Assembly (NCBI RefSeq): GCF_030248535.1
Contig: NZ_JAHGAJ010000014.1
Location: forward strand, 124,001-188,000
Length of the DNA: 64,000 bases
Source: Vibrio sp. D404a
Lineage (GTDB): Bacteria; Pseudomonadota; Gammaproteobacteria; Enterobacterales; Vibrionaceae
Direction of reading: 5' to 3'
Under the pieces are notes generated by a model, which did not search any database, was not told the DNA's origin, and saw only the letters and a list, made by a program, of their open reading frames with translations. The position numbers and the translations under genes were made by a program. The stretch's first letter is position 1. Every line of letters begins with the position of its first letter. Below are positions 9,389 through 18,828 of this stretch, piece by piece.

Positions 9389-9721
9389 CTACTTATCGAC
9401 GTCACCCAACACGCCTTCATGGGATAGGTCACCAGATAGTTCGGCTTGTATCTCTGCTAGGCTCTCTTCTTCTGACGCGACGATCTTTCCTGTTATTGCA
9501 TCGACTTCAACTTCATAGGCCTTATCGCCGTGCCTGATGAAAACATCCCACTGGGTATCAGGTTCGTCGTGTCGAATCCCTAATACTTCTACGCCCACAG
9601 ATTCCAGAGCTGCTTCAATGGCTTCGGCTTTGCTAATGATCTTAGCGTCAGAGGCTGCGTAACTCGGAATGCTTGCTACGCCAAATGCGGTAATGGCTGC
9701 ATATATAACGAAATTCTTCAT
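9389..9721 (-). CDS. PepSY domain-containing periplasmic protein
   Basis: The 110-residue product has a signal peptide (MKNFVIYAAITAFGVASIPSYA) and one PepSY domain: SKAEAIEAALESVGVEVLGI, then a beta-hairpin with WDVFIRHGDKAYEVEVDAITGKIV. PepSY modules occur in small secreted proteins and as inhibitory domains; a specific role cannot be assigned. I moved the start from 9733 to the inner ATG because GGAGAG lies 6 bases before it and overlaps the outer ATG. It stands alone. Confidence 0.85.
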   Translation of the reverse strand: MKNFVIYAAITAFGVASIPSYAASDAKIISKAEAIEAALESVGVEVLGIRHDEPDTQWDVFIRHGDKAYEVEVDAITGKIVASEEESLAEIQAELSGDLSHEGVLGDVDK

Positions 9722-9925
9722 TGGTCTCTCCATTAACTAAACATGCTTTGTGCTTTAAACCTAGTACGGAGTTCATGACTCATCAACGATGCGTAATGGT
9801 CTCTCTTTTTGGTTTTAGAATGAGACTTCTAATGCAAGTCATGTTCATTTGTACCAGTAGCACCAATACTGCGCCTGAGTATGTGAATAAAATGTAAAAT
9901 CATACTCTCAATGGAACAGGCATAA

Positions 9926-9958
9926 AAAATCCGATACTGAATGCCAGTATCGGATTTT
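9926..9958 (-). terminator. rho-independent terminator of the DUF819 gene
   Basis: AAAATCCGATACTG and CAGTATCGGATTTT form a 14-base stem with a 5-base loop, followed on the minus strand by a T-run. It lies 28 bases downstream of the DUF819 stop. Confidence 0.85.
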
Positions 9959-9985
9959 GTGTATTAGAGCGACTATTGAGAGGGA

Positions 9986-11209
9986 TTACCCCGCAGCGGC
10001 CTGCATAATAATGCCACAGATGTATGCGCCATAGGTGCCCAGTGCGTAACCCAGAACGGCCATTAGAATACCTACGGGTGCTAGAGCTGGGTGGAATGCT
10101 GCGGCAACCACAGGAGCCGAAGCTGCACCACCAACGTTTGCTTGAGAGCCGACAGCCATGAAGAACAGCGGCGCACGAATAAGCTTAGCCATCACAATCA
10201 TCAAGATTGCGTGGATAGATAGCCAAGTGATGCCGATAAAGAAGTAACCTGGGTTATCGAAAATCGCCGTTACATCCATCTGCATACCAATGGTCGCAAC
10301 TAAGATGTAGATGAACGCTGAACCGATTTTTGATGCGCCAGTGTGTTCAAGGCTACGTGTTGATTTAAAGCATGAAGCAATAAGCGCGAAAGTCGTCACC
10401 ATTACGATTAGCCAGAAGAAACCAGAAGTTAAGCTGTATTTCGCAAGCTCAGGCGCATTGGTTGAGATCCACGGTGCAATCAGATCACTAAAGAAGTGTG
10501 CAAGGCCAGTAAGACCAAATGCAATCGCTGCTATCTTCATTAGATCAGTCGTTGTAGTCGGGCGTGCGTTCTCTTCTTGGTATTTCGATACCGTCTCTTT
10601 GAGTTCTTCGATTGAAGAAGTGTCTGCTTTTAACCACGCATCAATCTTCTTTTGGCGACCTGCCATAACAAGTAGCACGGCCATCCAAATGTTGGCACAG
10701 ATTACGTCAACGGTGATCATTGCTGAGAACAGCTGGTCGTCTACCTCAAACACTTCTTTCATTGCCGCTTGGTTCGCACCGCCGCCAATCCAAGAACCCG
10801 CTACGGTAGTAAGGCCGCGCCATACATCACCAGAAACAAGATCAGGGTTTACTTGGTCGATGATAAGAATCGCGATAGGGCCACCAATGATGATGCCCAC
10901 AGTACCTGTTAAAAACATCACAACCGCTTTAGAGCCGAGACCAAAGATCTTACGTAAGTCGGCAGAGATGATAAGCAAGACAAGCGCACTTGGAAGCAGG
11001 TAACGGCTTGCCACAAAGTAGAGCTTTGAGTTAGATGCGTCGATGATGCCAAAACTGTTAAGTAGAGAAGGAACGAAGTAACAGAGCAATAGACCCGGAA
11101 CGAACGAGTAGAATTTCTTGAGTGTGCTATTTTGGCTACTTTCCGTGATAAATACACCGCCAAGAATAACGGCTAACATGCCCATTATTACAGCATCATT
11201 AGTAATCAT
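9986..11209 (-). CDS. DUF819 family integral membrane protein
   Basis: This 407-residue protein has about ten or eleven hydrophobic segments and glycine-rich helices (GGPIAILII, WIGGGANQAAMKEVF, GSQANVGGAASAPVVAAAF). These match the DUF819/YjcL family of putative transporters with a duplicated symporter-like fold. A transport role in the inner membrane is likely but the substrate is unknown. The gene is monocistronic with its own terminator. An AGGAGA ribosome binding site precedes the ATG. Confidence 0.82.
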   Translation of the reverse strand: MITNDAVIMGMLAVILGGVFITESSQNSTLKKFYSFVPGLLLCYFVPSLLNSFGIIDASNSKLYFVASRYLLPSALVLLIISADLRKIFGLGSKAVVMFLTGTVGIIIGGPIAILIIDQVNPDLVSGDVWRGLTTVAGSWIGGGANQAAMKEVFEVDDQLFSAMITVDVICANIWMAVLLVMAGRQKKIDAWLKADTSSIEELKETVSKYQEENARPTTTTDLMKIAAIAFGLTGLAHFFSDLIAPWISTNAPELAKYSLTSGFFWLIVMVTTFALIASCFKSTRSLEHTGASKIGSAFIYILVATIGMQMDVTAIFDNPGYFFIGITWLSIHAILMIVMAKLIRAPLFFMAVGSQANVGGAASAPVVAAAFHPALAPVGILMAVLGYALGTYGAYICGIIMQAAAG

Positions 11210-11690
11210 TATTGTTTTCTCCTTTAAGGTGATGGCAAACGCCTCACTTTTTGAAGTTCAGGACTATACCCATAAGCTCCAATCGTTACAAATTGTAACA
11301 ATAGACATAAATTGAAATATTTTTGTTAAATTTCATGGGTGTTGCGTGTGATTTTGATGGTGATCTTATTGTTGTGGTGAATGATTGATGTTGGTTAATT
11401 ATTTATGCATAAAGATGTATGCAATGTTATTCAAAGCCAATGAAATCGAGGCTTAAGTATGATGAATACGCAAGTTGAAATGGTTTTGTTAAGGAAAGAC
11501 CCAATATATTGCTATAGAACACACCCGACGATATGTTTCATAAATGTAAACAAGTGCATAAGAAAGTCAGTGACGTCAGAAATTGAAAATCAAATCTGGA
11601 TCACAGAAATCAGCTCATCGGTTCGGCGCCAAAGAGATGCTAAAGAGAATGAACAGGGCGGTTGAAGGCAATATGTTGCTCGAATCAATA
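11210..11690. other. intergenic region with a doubtful short ORF
   Basis: This 480-base AT-rich gap lies between the DUF819 gene and a terminator. A plus-strand ORF at 11459-11665 (68 codons) has GAGG seven bases before its ATG, but its composition is not protein-like. Its second half overlaps, in another frame, a more protein-like stretch that ends with LLESIKNAAK at the stop inside the terminator. This may be a broken small gene or chance. I do not call a CDS. Confidence 0.35.
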
Positions 11691-11719
11691 AAAAACGCGG
11701 CTAAATGAGCCGCGTTTTT
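11691..11719. terminator. bidirectional terminator after the Kef gene
   Basis: AAAAACGCGGCT and AGCCGCGTTTTT form a 12-base stem with a 5-base loop and T-runs on both strands. It lies 55 bases past the stop of the minus-strand antiporter gene. Confidence 0.85.
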
Positions 11720-11773
11720 AGAGGGGAACCTATTGAGGACTTAACGAAAGCATCACCTCGTCCCCTATATTTT

Positions 11774-13699
11774 TTATGCTTCTTCTTCTCCAAAATCGTC
11801 AGCGTAGCCTTTTGGTGGCGGCGTCCAGCCTCGCTCTGAACGAGTATGCTTGTCTGAACGGTCTTTTTTCATGTCTTCTTTCATTGCTTCTTCTAGGTGA
11901 ATGAAGATCTGACGATAGTTGTTGTCGTAACGAGGGTTATCTTCGGCCGCAGCCCACGCAGCGTAGAGTTTTTCAGATTTACGATTCTCTACGCGCATGT
12001 AGGTCGATTTCTGTTGCTCAACAAAGAATGGGTGGTGACCTAGAGAGCGTAGCGCTTCTGCCCCCATCTCAAGTGCTGAGTGGTAGGTTTCTGACTCAAT
12101 AAAGTCGGCACCGACCTCTCGAAGGCGATAGCTGTGTCCTCGGTCAAAAGCACGCGCCAAGATCTTCACTTTCGGGTAGGTGTGTTTCACATACTTGACC
12201 AGCTCAACACTTGCGTCTTGATTGTCGATGGCGACAACAAATAGAGCAGCGTCTTCAATCCCTGCGGTGTGCAGCAGGTCTGGTCGCGTTGCATCACCAA
12301 AGTAAGATTTGATGTTAATTGAGCGAAGCACATCGACTTGGTTGGCTTGGTGGTCGAGTACCACGGTATTGACGCCGTTAGACACAAGTAAGCGGTTAAC
12401 GATTTGGCCGAAACGACCAATACCCGCGATGATCACCGTGCCTTTCTCTTCGATGGTATCTTCTTCTCTATCGTTAGATTTTTGCTCGTAGCGAGGAAGA
12501 ATCACTTTATCAAATAGGATGAACAGCCCTGGGGTTAGGAACATCGAAAGTGCAACAACCAGCGATAGTGTTTGTACGATGTCAGAAGGCAATACATGGT
12601 TTTGCGCCGAGAAGCTCAATAGTACAAAACCAAATTCACCGGCTTGTGCCAAGCTCAGCGTAAACAACCAACGGTCGCTGTTTTTGATCTTAAAGATAAG
12701 TGCAAGGGCAAAGAGTACTGCAGCTTTGAGTAACATCACGCCAAGGGTCAGGCCAATGATCAAACCAAAGTCGTTGAACAAAACATCAAAGTTAATACCA
12801 GCACCTACCGTAATAAAGAACAGGCCAAGCAGTAGTCCTTTAAATGGGTCGATATTGGATTCCAGCTCGTGGCGGAACTCACTGTTTGCAAGCACCACAC
12901 CTGCAAGGAAAGTACCTAGAGCAGGAGAAAGGCCAACCAAACTCATCAGCGCGGCAATACCAATCACCAGCATTAGGGCAGTAGCGGTAAAGATCTCTCG
13001 CAGGCCAGAGCTTGCGACAAAGCGGAACAATGGGCGGCTTAAGAAGTGGCCGCCAACAACAACCAGTGCAATAGACGCGGTGATAACAAGACCGTATGCC
13101 CAACCCGGCAGGCCAGCAACGAGACTCAACTCTTCATGGTGGTCAGATGCAGCAGAAACGGCACTTTGCGCGGCTTCGATCAGTTCCGGTAGCGCCAGTA
13201 AAGGGATAAAGGCCAACATTGGAATAACGGCGATATCTTGGAATAGCAAGACCGAAAAGGCGTTTTGGCCACCTTCGGTTTTAGAAAGCCCTTTCTCATT
13301 GAATGTTTGAAGTACAATCGCAGTCGAAGATAGAGCAAAGATAAGGCCAATCGTTAATGCTATGGTCCAAGGCTGCTCAAAGAATAATGCAATGCCCATA
13401 ACAATTGCCGCTGTACCGCCGACCTGTAAGCCACCTAAACCCATTAGACGATTACGCATCGCCCATAGCATTTTAGGTTCAAGCTCTAGACCAACCAAGA
13501 ACAGCATCATTACCACGCCGAATTCGGCAAAGTGTTGGATGGTTGTTGTCTCTTCACCAACCAGACCAATAATAGGCCCGATCACCACACCAGCGATAAG
13601 GTAGCCCAATACGGAGCCTAAGCCGAGGCGCTTAGCGATAGGCACGGCAATGACGGCCGCGACCAAATAGATAAAGGCTTGTAGAAAATATCCTGTCAT
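11774..13699 (-). CDS. glutathione-regulated potassium-efflux antiporter, KefB/KefC type
   Basis: The 641-residue protein has an N-terminal CPA2 cation/proton antiporter domain of about 12 helices (residues 1-385) and a cytosolic TrkA-N/KTN domain (about 400-520) with the nucleotide loop VIIAGIGRFGQIVNRLL. Such systems release potassium to acidify the cytosol during electrophile stress and are held closed by glutathione. The KefF/G-like ancillary oxidoreductase gene ends 3 bases upstream, forming an operon. KefB and KefC cannot be separated by eye. The C-terminal 100 residues are charged and slightly longer than in E. coli. Confidence 0.9.
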   Translation of the reverse strand: MTGYFLQAFIYLVAAVIAVPIAKRLGLGSVLGYLIAGVVIGPIIGLVGEETTTIQHFAEFGVVMMLFLVGLELEPKMLWAMRNRLMGLGGLQVGGTAAIVMGIALFFEQPWTIALTIGLIFALSSTAIVLQTFNEKGLSKTEGGQNAFSVLLFQDIAVIPMLAFIPLLALPELIEAAQSAVSAASDHHEELSLVAGLPGWAYGLVITASIALVVVGGHFLSRPLFRFVASSGLREIFTATALMLVIGIAALMSLVGLSPALGTFLAGVVLANSEFRHELESNIDPFKGLLLGLFFITVGAGINFDVLFNDFGLIIGLTLGVMLLKAAVLFALALIFKIKNSDRWLFTLSLAQAGEFGFVLLSFSAQNHVLPSDIVQTLSLVVALSMFLTPGLFILFDKVILPRYEQKSNDREEDTIEEKGTVIIAGIGRFGQIVNRLLVSNGVNTVVLDHQANQVDVLRSINIKSYFGDATRPDLLHTAGIEDAALFVVAIDNQDASVELVKYVKHTYPKVKILARAFDRGHSYRLREVGADFIESETYHSALEMGAEALRSLGHHPFFVEQQKSTYMRVENRKSEKLYAAWAAAEDNPRYDNNYRQIFIHLEEAMKEDMKKDRSDKHTRSERGWTPPPKGYADDFGEEEA

Positions 13700-13702
13700 G
13701 AG

Positions 13703-14317
13703 TTAGTCCTTGTTCATGATTTCGTCGAGGTAGTGATTTAACTTGGCGACTTTCTTCGCTTTTTTGTAGTCGATGTCACCAGCCACTAATGACTCTAATA
13801 AAAACTTATAGCGTTCAACATGCCCAGAGATACGGTTCTCTTCCAATGCCGTTCGCGAGCCAAACAGAGCATAGGGCGCCAAGTATTCCATGCCACAAAG
13901 CGCAGCAGTTTGCTCAAGAGGGTGGAGCAACTGTCGAATCGTGAAATGGTTGTAGCCATCAGTTTGGTAGGCGTCTTCCTTGCCGCCAGCGGTGATGCTA
14001 CATAAGAACTTCTTACCCTCTAATTCATGGCCTTCACTGCCATAAGCAAATCCGTACTCTAAAACCAGATCTTGCCACTCTTTAAGGATGGCAGGCGTTG
14101 AGTACCAATATAGAGGGAACTGAAAAATGATGATGTCGTGGTCGAGTAGACGCTTCTGCTCGCGGTCAATATTGATCTTAAAGGTTGGGTATTCGGCATA
14201 AAGATCGACACAAGTGACACCTTCAATTTTATTTGCTTGTGCAAAAAGCGGTTTGTTCGCTTCTGAGCGGTGTTGAGATGGGTGTGCAAACAACACCAGA
14301 ACTCGATTTTTCGACAT
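13703..14317 (-). CDS. Kef ancillary NAD(P)H oxidoreductase, KefF/KefG type
   Basis: This 204-residue flavodoxin-fold quinone-reductase-like protein has the family pattern RVLVLFAHPSQHRSEAN at the N-terminus and FQFPLYWYSTPAILKEWQD in the middle, followed by FAYG. Family members bind the Kef antiporter and are needed for full potassium efflux. I set the start at 14317 because AAAGAGGG precedes that ATG; the longer form from 14347 lacks such a site. It is immediately upstream of the antiporter gene on the same strand. Confidence 0.88.
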   Translation of the reverse strand: MSKNRVLVLFAHPSQHRSEANKPLFAQANKIEGVTCVDLYAEYPTFKINIDREQKRLLDHDIIIFQFPLYWYSTPAILKEWQDLVLEYGFAYGSEGHELEGKKFLCSITAGGKEDAYQTDGYNHFTIRQLLHPLEQTAALCGMEYLAPYALFGSRTALEENRISGHVERYKFLLESLVAGDIDYKKAKKVAKLNHYLDEIMNKD

Positions 14318-14610
14318 ATGGCCCTCTTTGTATATTTTGAACAACATCTAATCGTTACAATAATAGAAGAGTAGTTGAAGAACAATGAATTAGCTTGATT
14401 TGCTGCACAATAGTGGTTGTTCGTATGACGAATATTGAAACTCAACTTCGATGCCTGCCGTTTTATATTTTATTGCATGAAACGGGATGAAATAGAAATC
14501 TAAATATGCAGGAATGAGTGCCAAAATTGACGTTCATTTCATGTTACCTTTGTGAGTAAATCAGGGCTCTTTCGAGGAGCTATATTGAACGCCCGATAAA
14601 GGACAAATTT

Positions 14611-15687
14611 ATGAGCAAGGATCTACGTCAGCAGTGCAACTTTTTCCTTTCTGGTCACTTCGACCCAACACCAGCTCAACTCTTCGCGCAAATGGCAGAA
14701 TGGTCTGAAGCGAATGGAGTCACGCACGATACCTATGGTGATGGTGACTTTATTCAAGAGTTTGAGCAGAAAGTGGCAAAACTTCTTGGCTTCGAGGCGG
14801 CTGTATTTGTGATTACAGGAACCATGAACCAACCTACGGCCTTGCAGCTTGTTTGTGATGAGAAGCGCTGCCGTAACGTTGCTATGCATGAGTCGAGTCA
14901 TATCATGCGTCATGAAAACCAAGGCTATCAGGTTCAAAATCGATTCAATGTTCTACCTGTGGGTAATGTCCACCGCACTTGGACAGTAGAAGACTTAAAA
15001 GCTTGGCCTGACGAAATCGCTGCGGCTTTGTACGAACTTCCAATGCGTGAAATTGGTGGGCAGTTGCTAGAGTGGGATGAGCTAGAAGCGATTAAAGATC
15101 ACTGTCAAACCAACGCGATTCATCTGCACATGGATGGCGCACGTCTGTGGGAGTGTGGCGCCTACTATCAAAAAAGCTATCAAGAGATTGCCAACGGTTT
15201 TGATTCGGCTTATGTCTCTCTATACAAGGGGCTAAATGGCTTAGGAGGCTCGTTACTGCTCGGTGACAAGGCTTTCATTGAAAAAGCATCGGTTTGGATG
15301 AAGCGCCAAGGCGGGAATGTGTATCATCGAACGCCATTTATTGTATCTGCGGCCATGCAGTTTGATGAGCGTTTACAGCAGATGCCTGCGCTATTTGAGA
15401 GAACTCAGCAGATTTATCAGATCTTACAGGATTACCCACAATTTATTGTTAATCCAAAACAGCCACAGAGCAACATGCTGCACTTATACCTGCCTGTCAG
15501 TGTTGAAGACGGTATCGAGCTGAGAGACAAGATAGCCGCGAGAGATAAAATTTGGTTAGGAAACCCAAGTGTTTGTGAATTGCCGCATCAATGTAAGATG
15601 GAGTGGTATGTTGGTGATAACCTACTGAACTTACCGGATCATGAACTAATCCACATTTTGGATATGGTAGTCGCTGAACTACATTAA
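14611..15687 (+). CDS. threonine aldolase family PLP enzyme
   Basis: The 358-residue fold-type I PLP enzyme resembles low-specificity threonine aldolases and related beta-eliminating lyases. Recognisable parts are MHESSHIMRHENQG, the cofactor aspartate in HLHMDGARLWE and the PLP lysine in YVSLYKGLNGLGG at about residue 206. The usual reaction is cleavage of L-threonine or L-allo-threonine to glycine and acetaldehyde. It is the second threonine-to-glycine route in the window but is not linked to kbl-tdh. The gene is monocistronic. Confidence 0.87.
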   Translation: MSKDLRQQCNFFLSGHFDPTPAQLFAQMAEWSEANGVTHDTYGDGDFIQEFEQKVAKLLGFEAAVFVITGTMNQPTALQLVCDEKRCRNVAMHESSHIMRHENQGYQVQNRFNVLPVGNVHRTWTVEDLKAWPDEIAAALYELPMREIGGQLLEWDELEAIKDHCQTNAIHLHMDGARLWECGAYYQKSYQEIANGFDSAYVSLYKGLNGLGGSLLLGDKAFIEKASVWMKRQGGNVYHRTPFIVSAAMQFDERLQQMPALFERTQQIYQILQDYPQFIVNPKQPQSNMLHLYLPVSVEDGIELRDKIAARDKIWLGNPSVCELPHQCKMEWYVGDNLLNLPDHELIHILDMVVAELH

Positions 15688-15709
15688 TCATGCCGCTCTA
15701 AGAAAACAA

Positions 15710-15738
15710 AAAGGCAGTGGTGAGCACCACTGCCTTTC
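15710..15738. terminator. bidirectional hairpin terminator
   Basis: AAAGGCAGTGGTG and CACCACTGCCTTT form a 13-base stem with a 2-base gap, between the convergent aldolase gene and the 41-residue membrane protein gene. It serves both strands. Confidence 0.8.
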
Positions 15739-15756
15739 CTTTATCTGCTTCTCTGA

Positions 15757-15882
15757 CTACATGTATTGATTGATGTAGACATCAACTAAAAACATGAAGA
15801 CAGGAACGGTACTGAGGACTGCGAAAAATACGATGGGTACCCAGTTTTTGATTTTCTTTTTTGGTTGCTCGGTATTGCTCAT
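15757..15882 (-). CDS. small membrane protein, 41 residues
   Basis: This short gene encodes a basic N-terminus (MSNTEQPKKKIKNW) and one hydrophobic helix (VPIVFFAVLSTVPVFMFLV) with a short polar tail. It lies directly before a strong terminator on the same strand, which supports expression. An AGG-containing segment precedes the ATG, about 8 bases upstream. No family is recognised. A single-pass inner-membrane microprotein is the most likely reading. Confidence 0.6.
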   Translation of the reverse strand: MSNTEQPKKKIKNWVPIVFFAVLSTVPVFMFLVDVYINQYM

Positions 15883-16132
15883 AAAGCCTGACCTTTATCG
15901 TTGCTGTTTACTATTTGAGGATAGCGTTAGCAGCCAGTGTGTTAAGTAATTACGGGCTATAGTAACAAACAAGGTCATACTTGCTAAAGTTTGTGTATGA
16001 GATTCGTGGTGAGCATCAAATGCTGACGATTTAAAGAAGTTCATTGGCGGTTCATATTTGTTTTGAAATAATAACCCTAACAACGGCTTACAGTGGTGTA
16101 ATGTCGCATTCAAGAATTGTGGAGAGCACTCA

Positions 16133-16567
16133 ATGAAAACAATCGGTAATATCATTTGGTTTTTGTTTGGCGGTGTATTTATGGGATTAGCATGGTGGTT
16201 TTTTGGCCTGCTGGCTTTCATTACCATCGTCGGAATTCCATGGGGCAGGGCATGTTTTGTGATGGGTAACTTCTCGTTTTTCCCATTTGGTCAAGAAGCG
16301 ATCGCACGTGATGAGTTGACCAACGAGGGTGACATCGGCACTAGCCCACTGGGCATGATAGGTAACATCATCTGGTTCGTGTTTGCAGGTGTTTGGCTTG
16401 CAATTGGTCACATCTTATCGGCCGTAGCCTGTTTCGTGACCATCATTGGTATTCCATTTGCGATTCAGCATCTAAAGCTGGCTGTGATTTCATTAGCGCC
16501 AATCGGTAAAACGGTCGTTGATAAGCGCGAAGCTGAAGCGGCACGCGTGAGAAATTACAAAGGCTAA
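16133..16567 (+). CDS. YccF domain-containing membrane protein
   Basis: The 144-residue protein carries two tandem YccF repeats, each starting GNIIWF (about residues 4-55 and 75-125) with paired hydrophobic helices and the GIPWG/GIPFA turn. YccF proteins are inner-membrane proteins of unknown function. Length matches E. coli YccF. The gene is monocistronic, with a terminator 25 bases after the stop. Confidence 0.88.
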   Translation: MKTIGNIIWFLFGGVFMGLAWWFFGLLAFITIVGIPWGRACFVMGNFSFFPFGQEAIARDELTNEGDIGTSPLGMIGNIIWFVFAGVWLAIGHILSAVACFVTIIGIPFAIQHLKLAVISLAPIGKTVVDKREAEAARVRNYKG

Positions 16568-16591
16568 GGTTAAGCTTGGTTTCAAATAAGG

Positions 16592-16624
16592 AAAAGAGCA
16601 TGCGATTGGGCATGCTCTTTTTTG
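16592..16624 (+). terminator. rho-independent terminator of yccF-like gene
   Basis: AAAAGAGCATG and CATGCTCTTTT form an 11-base stem followed by a T-run. Confidence 0.85.
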
Positions 16625-16823
16625 TTTCCACATTCGTTTTTGCATTCCCGCTCCCCGAACATAGACACCCCGCAATATAAATAAACACTTCAACATAGCG
16701 AAATTCTCTAACCTAACGCCTTATGCTCGGTTTTGAAGTGCGTGTAGTTGTTTAGTTACCTTTCATCTATTTGGCTAGCCTTAGTGGTGCAGCATCCTTG
16801 AAACTCGATGATCGGAGGGTGTT

Positions 16824-17484
16824 ATGTCTACAAAATCGAACGTACTCATGCTGTTATTGTGTAGTACGTCGGTTGGCTGTAGCAATGGTTTCTCTTCTGC
16901 AACTAAACCCCATAAAGAGGGTTTTATGGCGCAAAATCAGAAGATTACTTATGGGGTTCCGCTTATTCAAACTATTGAAGCGAGTACCGTTAGACTTGAT
17001 GAAGATTGGGTGTTAACAGCAAAACATAATAAGCATTTACTAGACAATTTAGATCTGGAGGTGATTTATCATCCTGAATGCGATGTGGCATTAATCAAAC
17101 GCCCCAGGCAAACAGTCATCTAAACTGGGGGTAGTATATCGTGGCGAGTTTGTCGCTCACGTGGGTTATCCAATGACGCGTGAGCCAGCGGTTAACAATG
17201 GTTATTACATTGGTGAGATTAACGTCGCGACTTGGCAAGGATGCACAATGTCTGCATCTACCGGCTTAGTTCGTGTCGGTATGTCGGGAGGCGGCGTGTA
17301 TAACCAACATGGTGAACTGGTGGGCATAAACCATGGTTATATTCCAGAGACCGTTAAATGGGATTACTATGAACATCACCAACCTGCCGTGTTTGTTTCT
17401 TTGCTGTCGGTGAATGATTGGTTGACGGAAGTAACAGGTAATTCGTATTTTGGTGAAGAGTTGTTGTCCAAATTAGGTAAATAA
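16824..17484 (+). pseudogene. frameshifted trypsin-like serine protease
   Basis: Two frames together encode a secreted protease-like protein of about 219 residues. The first frame holds a lipoprotein-like signal (LMLLLCSTSVGC), a catalytic-His region (VLTAKHN) and the Asp region (ECDVALIK), then stops at 17123. The second holds GYPMTREP and the Ser motif GMSGGGVYNQHGELVG, ending at 17484. Removing one C from the CCCC run at 17102-17105 joins them as ALIKRPGKQSSKLGVVYRG. GGAGGG precedes the ATG. All three triad regions survive, so this is either a recent mutation or a homopolymer sequencing error. Confidence 0.8.
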
Positions 17485-17488
17485 GACA

Positions 17489-17524
17489 GTTAAGCCGGGA
17501 AGTACGTTGTTTTCCCGGCTTAAC
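17489..17524. terminator. hairpin between convergent genes
   Basis: GTTAAGCCGGGAA and TTCCCGGCTTAAC form a perfect 13-base stem with a 10-base loop. It lies between the protease remnant (plus) and the secreted protein gene (minus). T-runs are short, so efficiency is uncertain. Confidence 0.65.
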
Positions 17525-17556
17525 ATAGACAATATCGTTTACGTCTTTAGGGTGAG

Positions 17557-18789
17557 TTAATCCGGAAATACCTCCATATATTGTCCGTCTAGTAATGCCG
17601 AGTAGTTGTCTTTGATGAAGTTGCCGCTGAAGGTGCCGCCATTCTCTTCGTCTACACCATATTGACCATGACAGCCGCGTTGGACACTCAAACCACTGGT
17701 GTTGGATTCGTCCCAGTCAAAGGTGCCAGTAACAGTTAAGTTACCTAAGATTTGGAACATCGAGTTAGATTCACATTCGAAAACACCACTTGAAACATCG
17801 CCATCTGACACAAAAGAGCTTGCTTGAGAGATATATGTTTCGTTTGTGATGGTAGCATCGCCCCAAACCGAGATTCGGGAATTACCCCACGCCTCCAGCT
17901 CATTACTCACGTTGAGTTCATCGGCTTCTAGCGTCGAGCCAGCCTCAACAACGACATTCTCTGCGACAAGGTTCGACACATAAACAAACGAGCTACCGAT
18001 AGCCTCTAGGTTAGTGAACGAGACGTCACCGCTGTCGACGACAAGACTGGAGTTAGCATCGGCGATAGCTTGTGCAGCGGTACCGGTAATACTGCTGCGA
18101 ATATCGACACTGGCGTTGCGATTAAGATGCAGCGCGAGATTGTTCACTGAACCAGAATTGACTCGCAGATAAGCAGTTCGAATTGTTACGTTGGTTTGAT
18201 ACTCGTCACCATCTTCTACCGCAGTAGGTAAAGTCACGTTATCAAAGCGTACAGATGAGCTGTTTCTGGCGAAGAGCATGCCGCCAAGGGTGATGTCTTG
18301 AAGTCTCACCGTGGATTGGCCATCAATGAAAACGGCTTCTGGTTCGTCTTCCGTGGCTCCTGCAAGGATACTGGCACCATCCGAGCCGACAATTTTTACG
18401 TCATTACGAACAATGAATACCGCATTGCACGCCCCTGTCACGTTATAGGTTGTTCTGGTGGTGGTATTGCGAGAGTCTTCAAGTGCATCTTTCAGAGAAT
18501 CAGCATCGTCACTGCAGTTAATATCGACGGTAGAATAGGCATCTGACGAAACGCCAGAGTCTTCCAAACTGGTGACTCTCGCCTCGATAGAGTCTACCTC
18601 ATCCGTCAAATCATCAACCTCAGTGCCTAAGGATGAGATGTCTTGGTCAAGCGCTGTGAAGTTGGCATTCACCTCACTCGCTTTAGCTGGAGTATTGGCG
18701 GTAAAAGTATTTGGCACCTCAGCAAATGCACTCGACGTAAACGCACTGCTAACTGCTGTTGCCAATACAAGTTTCATGGTGGTGTTCAT
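17557..18789 (-). CDS. secreted protein with coiled-coil stalk and beta-helix-like body
   Basis: The 410-residue protein has a signal peptide (LVLATAVSSAFTSSAFA), then the recurring marine-bacterial motif NTFTANTPAKASEVNANFTAL and a short heptad coiled coil (about residues 45-80). The rest is rich in V, S, N and D with short repeated turns (VRNDVKIVGS, VRLQDITLGGM, VRFDNVTLP) that suggest a right-handed parallel beta-helix. No catalytic motif is evident. It follows the calcium-repeat lipoprotein gene with a 39-base gap, so the two are probably co-expressed at the cell surface. Function is unknown. Confidence 0.7.
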   Translation of the reverse strand: MNTTMKLVLATAVSSAFTSSAFAEVPNTFTANTPAKASEVNANFTALDQDISSLGTEVDDLTDEVDSIEARVTSLEDSGVSSDAYSTVDINCSDDADSLKDALEDSRNTTTRTTYNVTGACNAVFIVRNDVKIVGSDGASILAGATEDEPEAVFIDGQSTVRLQDITLGGMLFARNSSSVRFDNVTLPTAVEDGDEYQTNVTIRTAYLRVNSGSVNNLALHLNRNASVDIRSSITGTAAQAIADANSSLVVDSGDVSFTNLEAIGSSFVYVSNLVAENVVVEAGSTLEADELNVSNELEAWGNSRISVWGDATITNETYISQASSFVSDGDVSSGVFECESNSMFQILGNLTVTGTFDWDESNTSGLSVQRGCHGQYGVDEENGGTFSGNFIKDNYSALLDGQYMEVFPD

Positions 18790-18828
18790 GTTAAATTCCT
18801 TATATATCCGTATTCTGTGAACGGGCGT

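Noticed and set aside
10311..11003. Plus-strand ORF of 230 codons opposite the DUF819 gene
   Set aside because: It is fully antisense to a convincing membrane protein gene, has low-complexity composition and no ribosome binding site.
12519..13310. Plus-strand ORF of 263 codons opposite the Kef antiporter gene
   Set aside because: Shadow of the real gene on the other strand; serine and lysine rich with no recognisable domain.
15895..16227. Minus-strand 110-codon ORF before the YccF gene
   Set aside because: It overlaps the start of yccF on the opposite strand and lacks a ribosome binding site and any domain.
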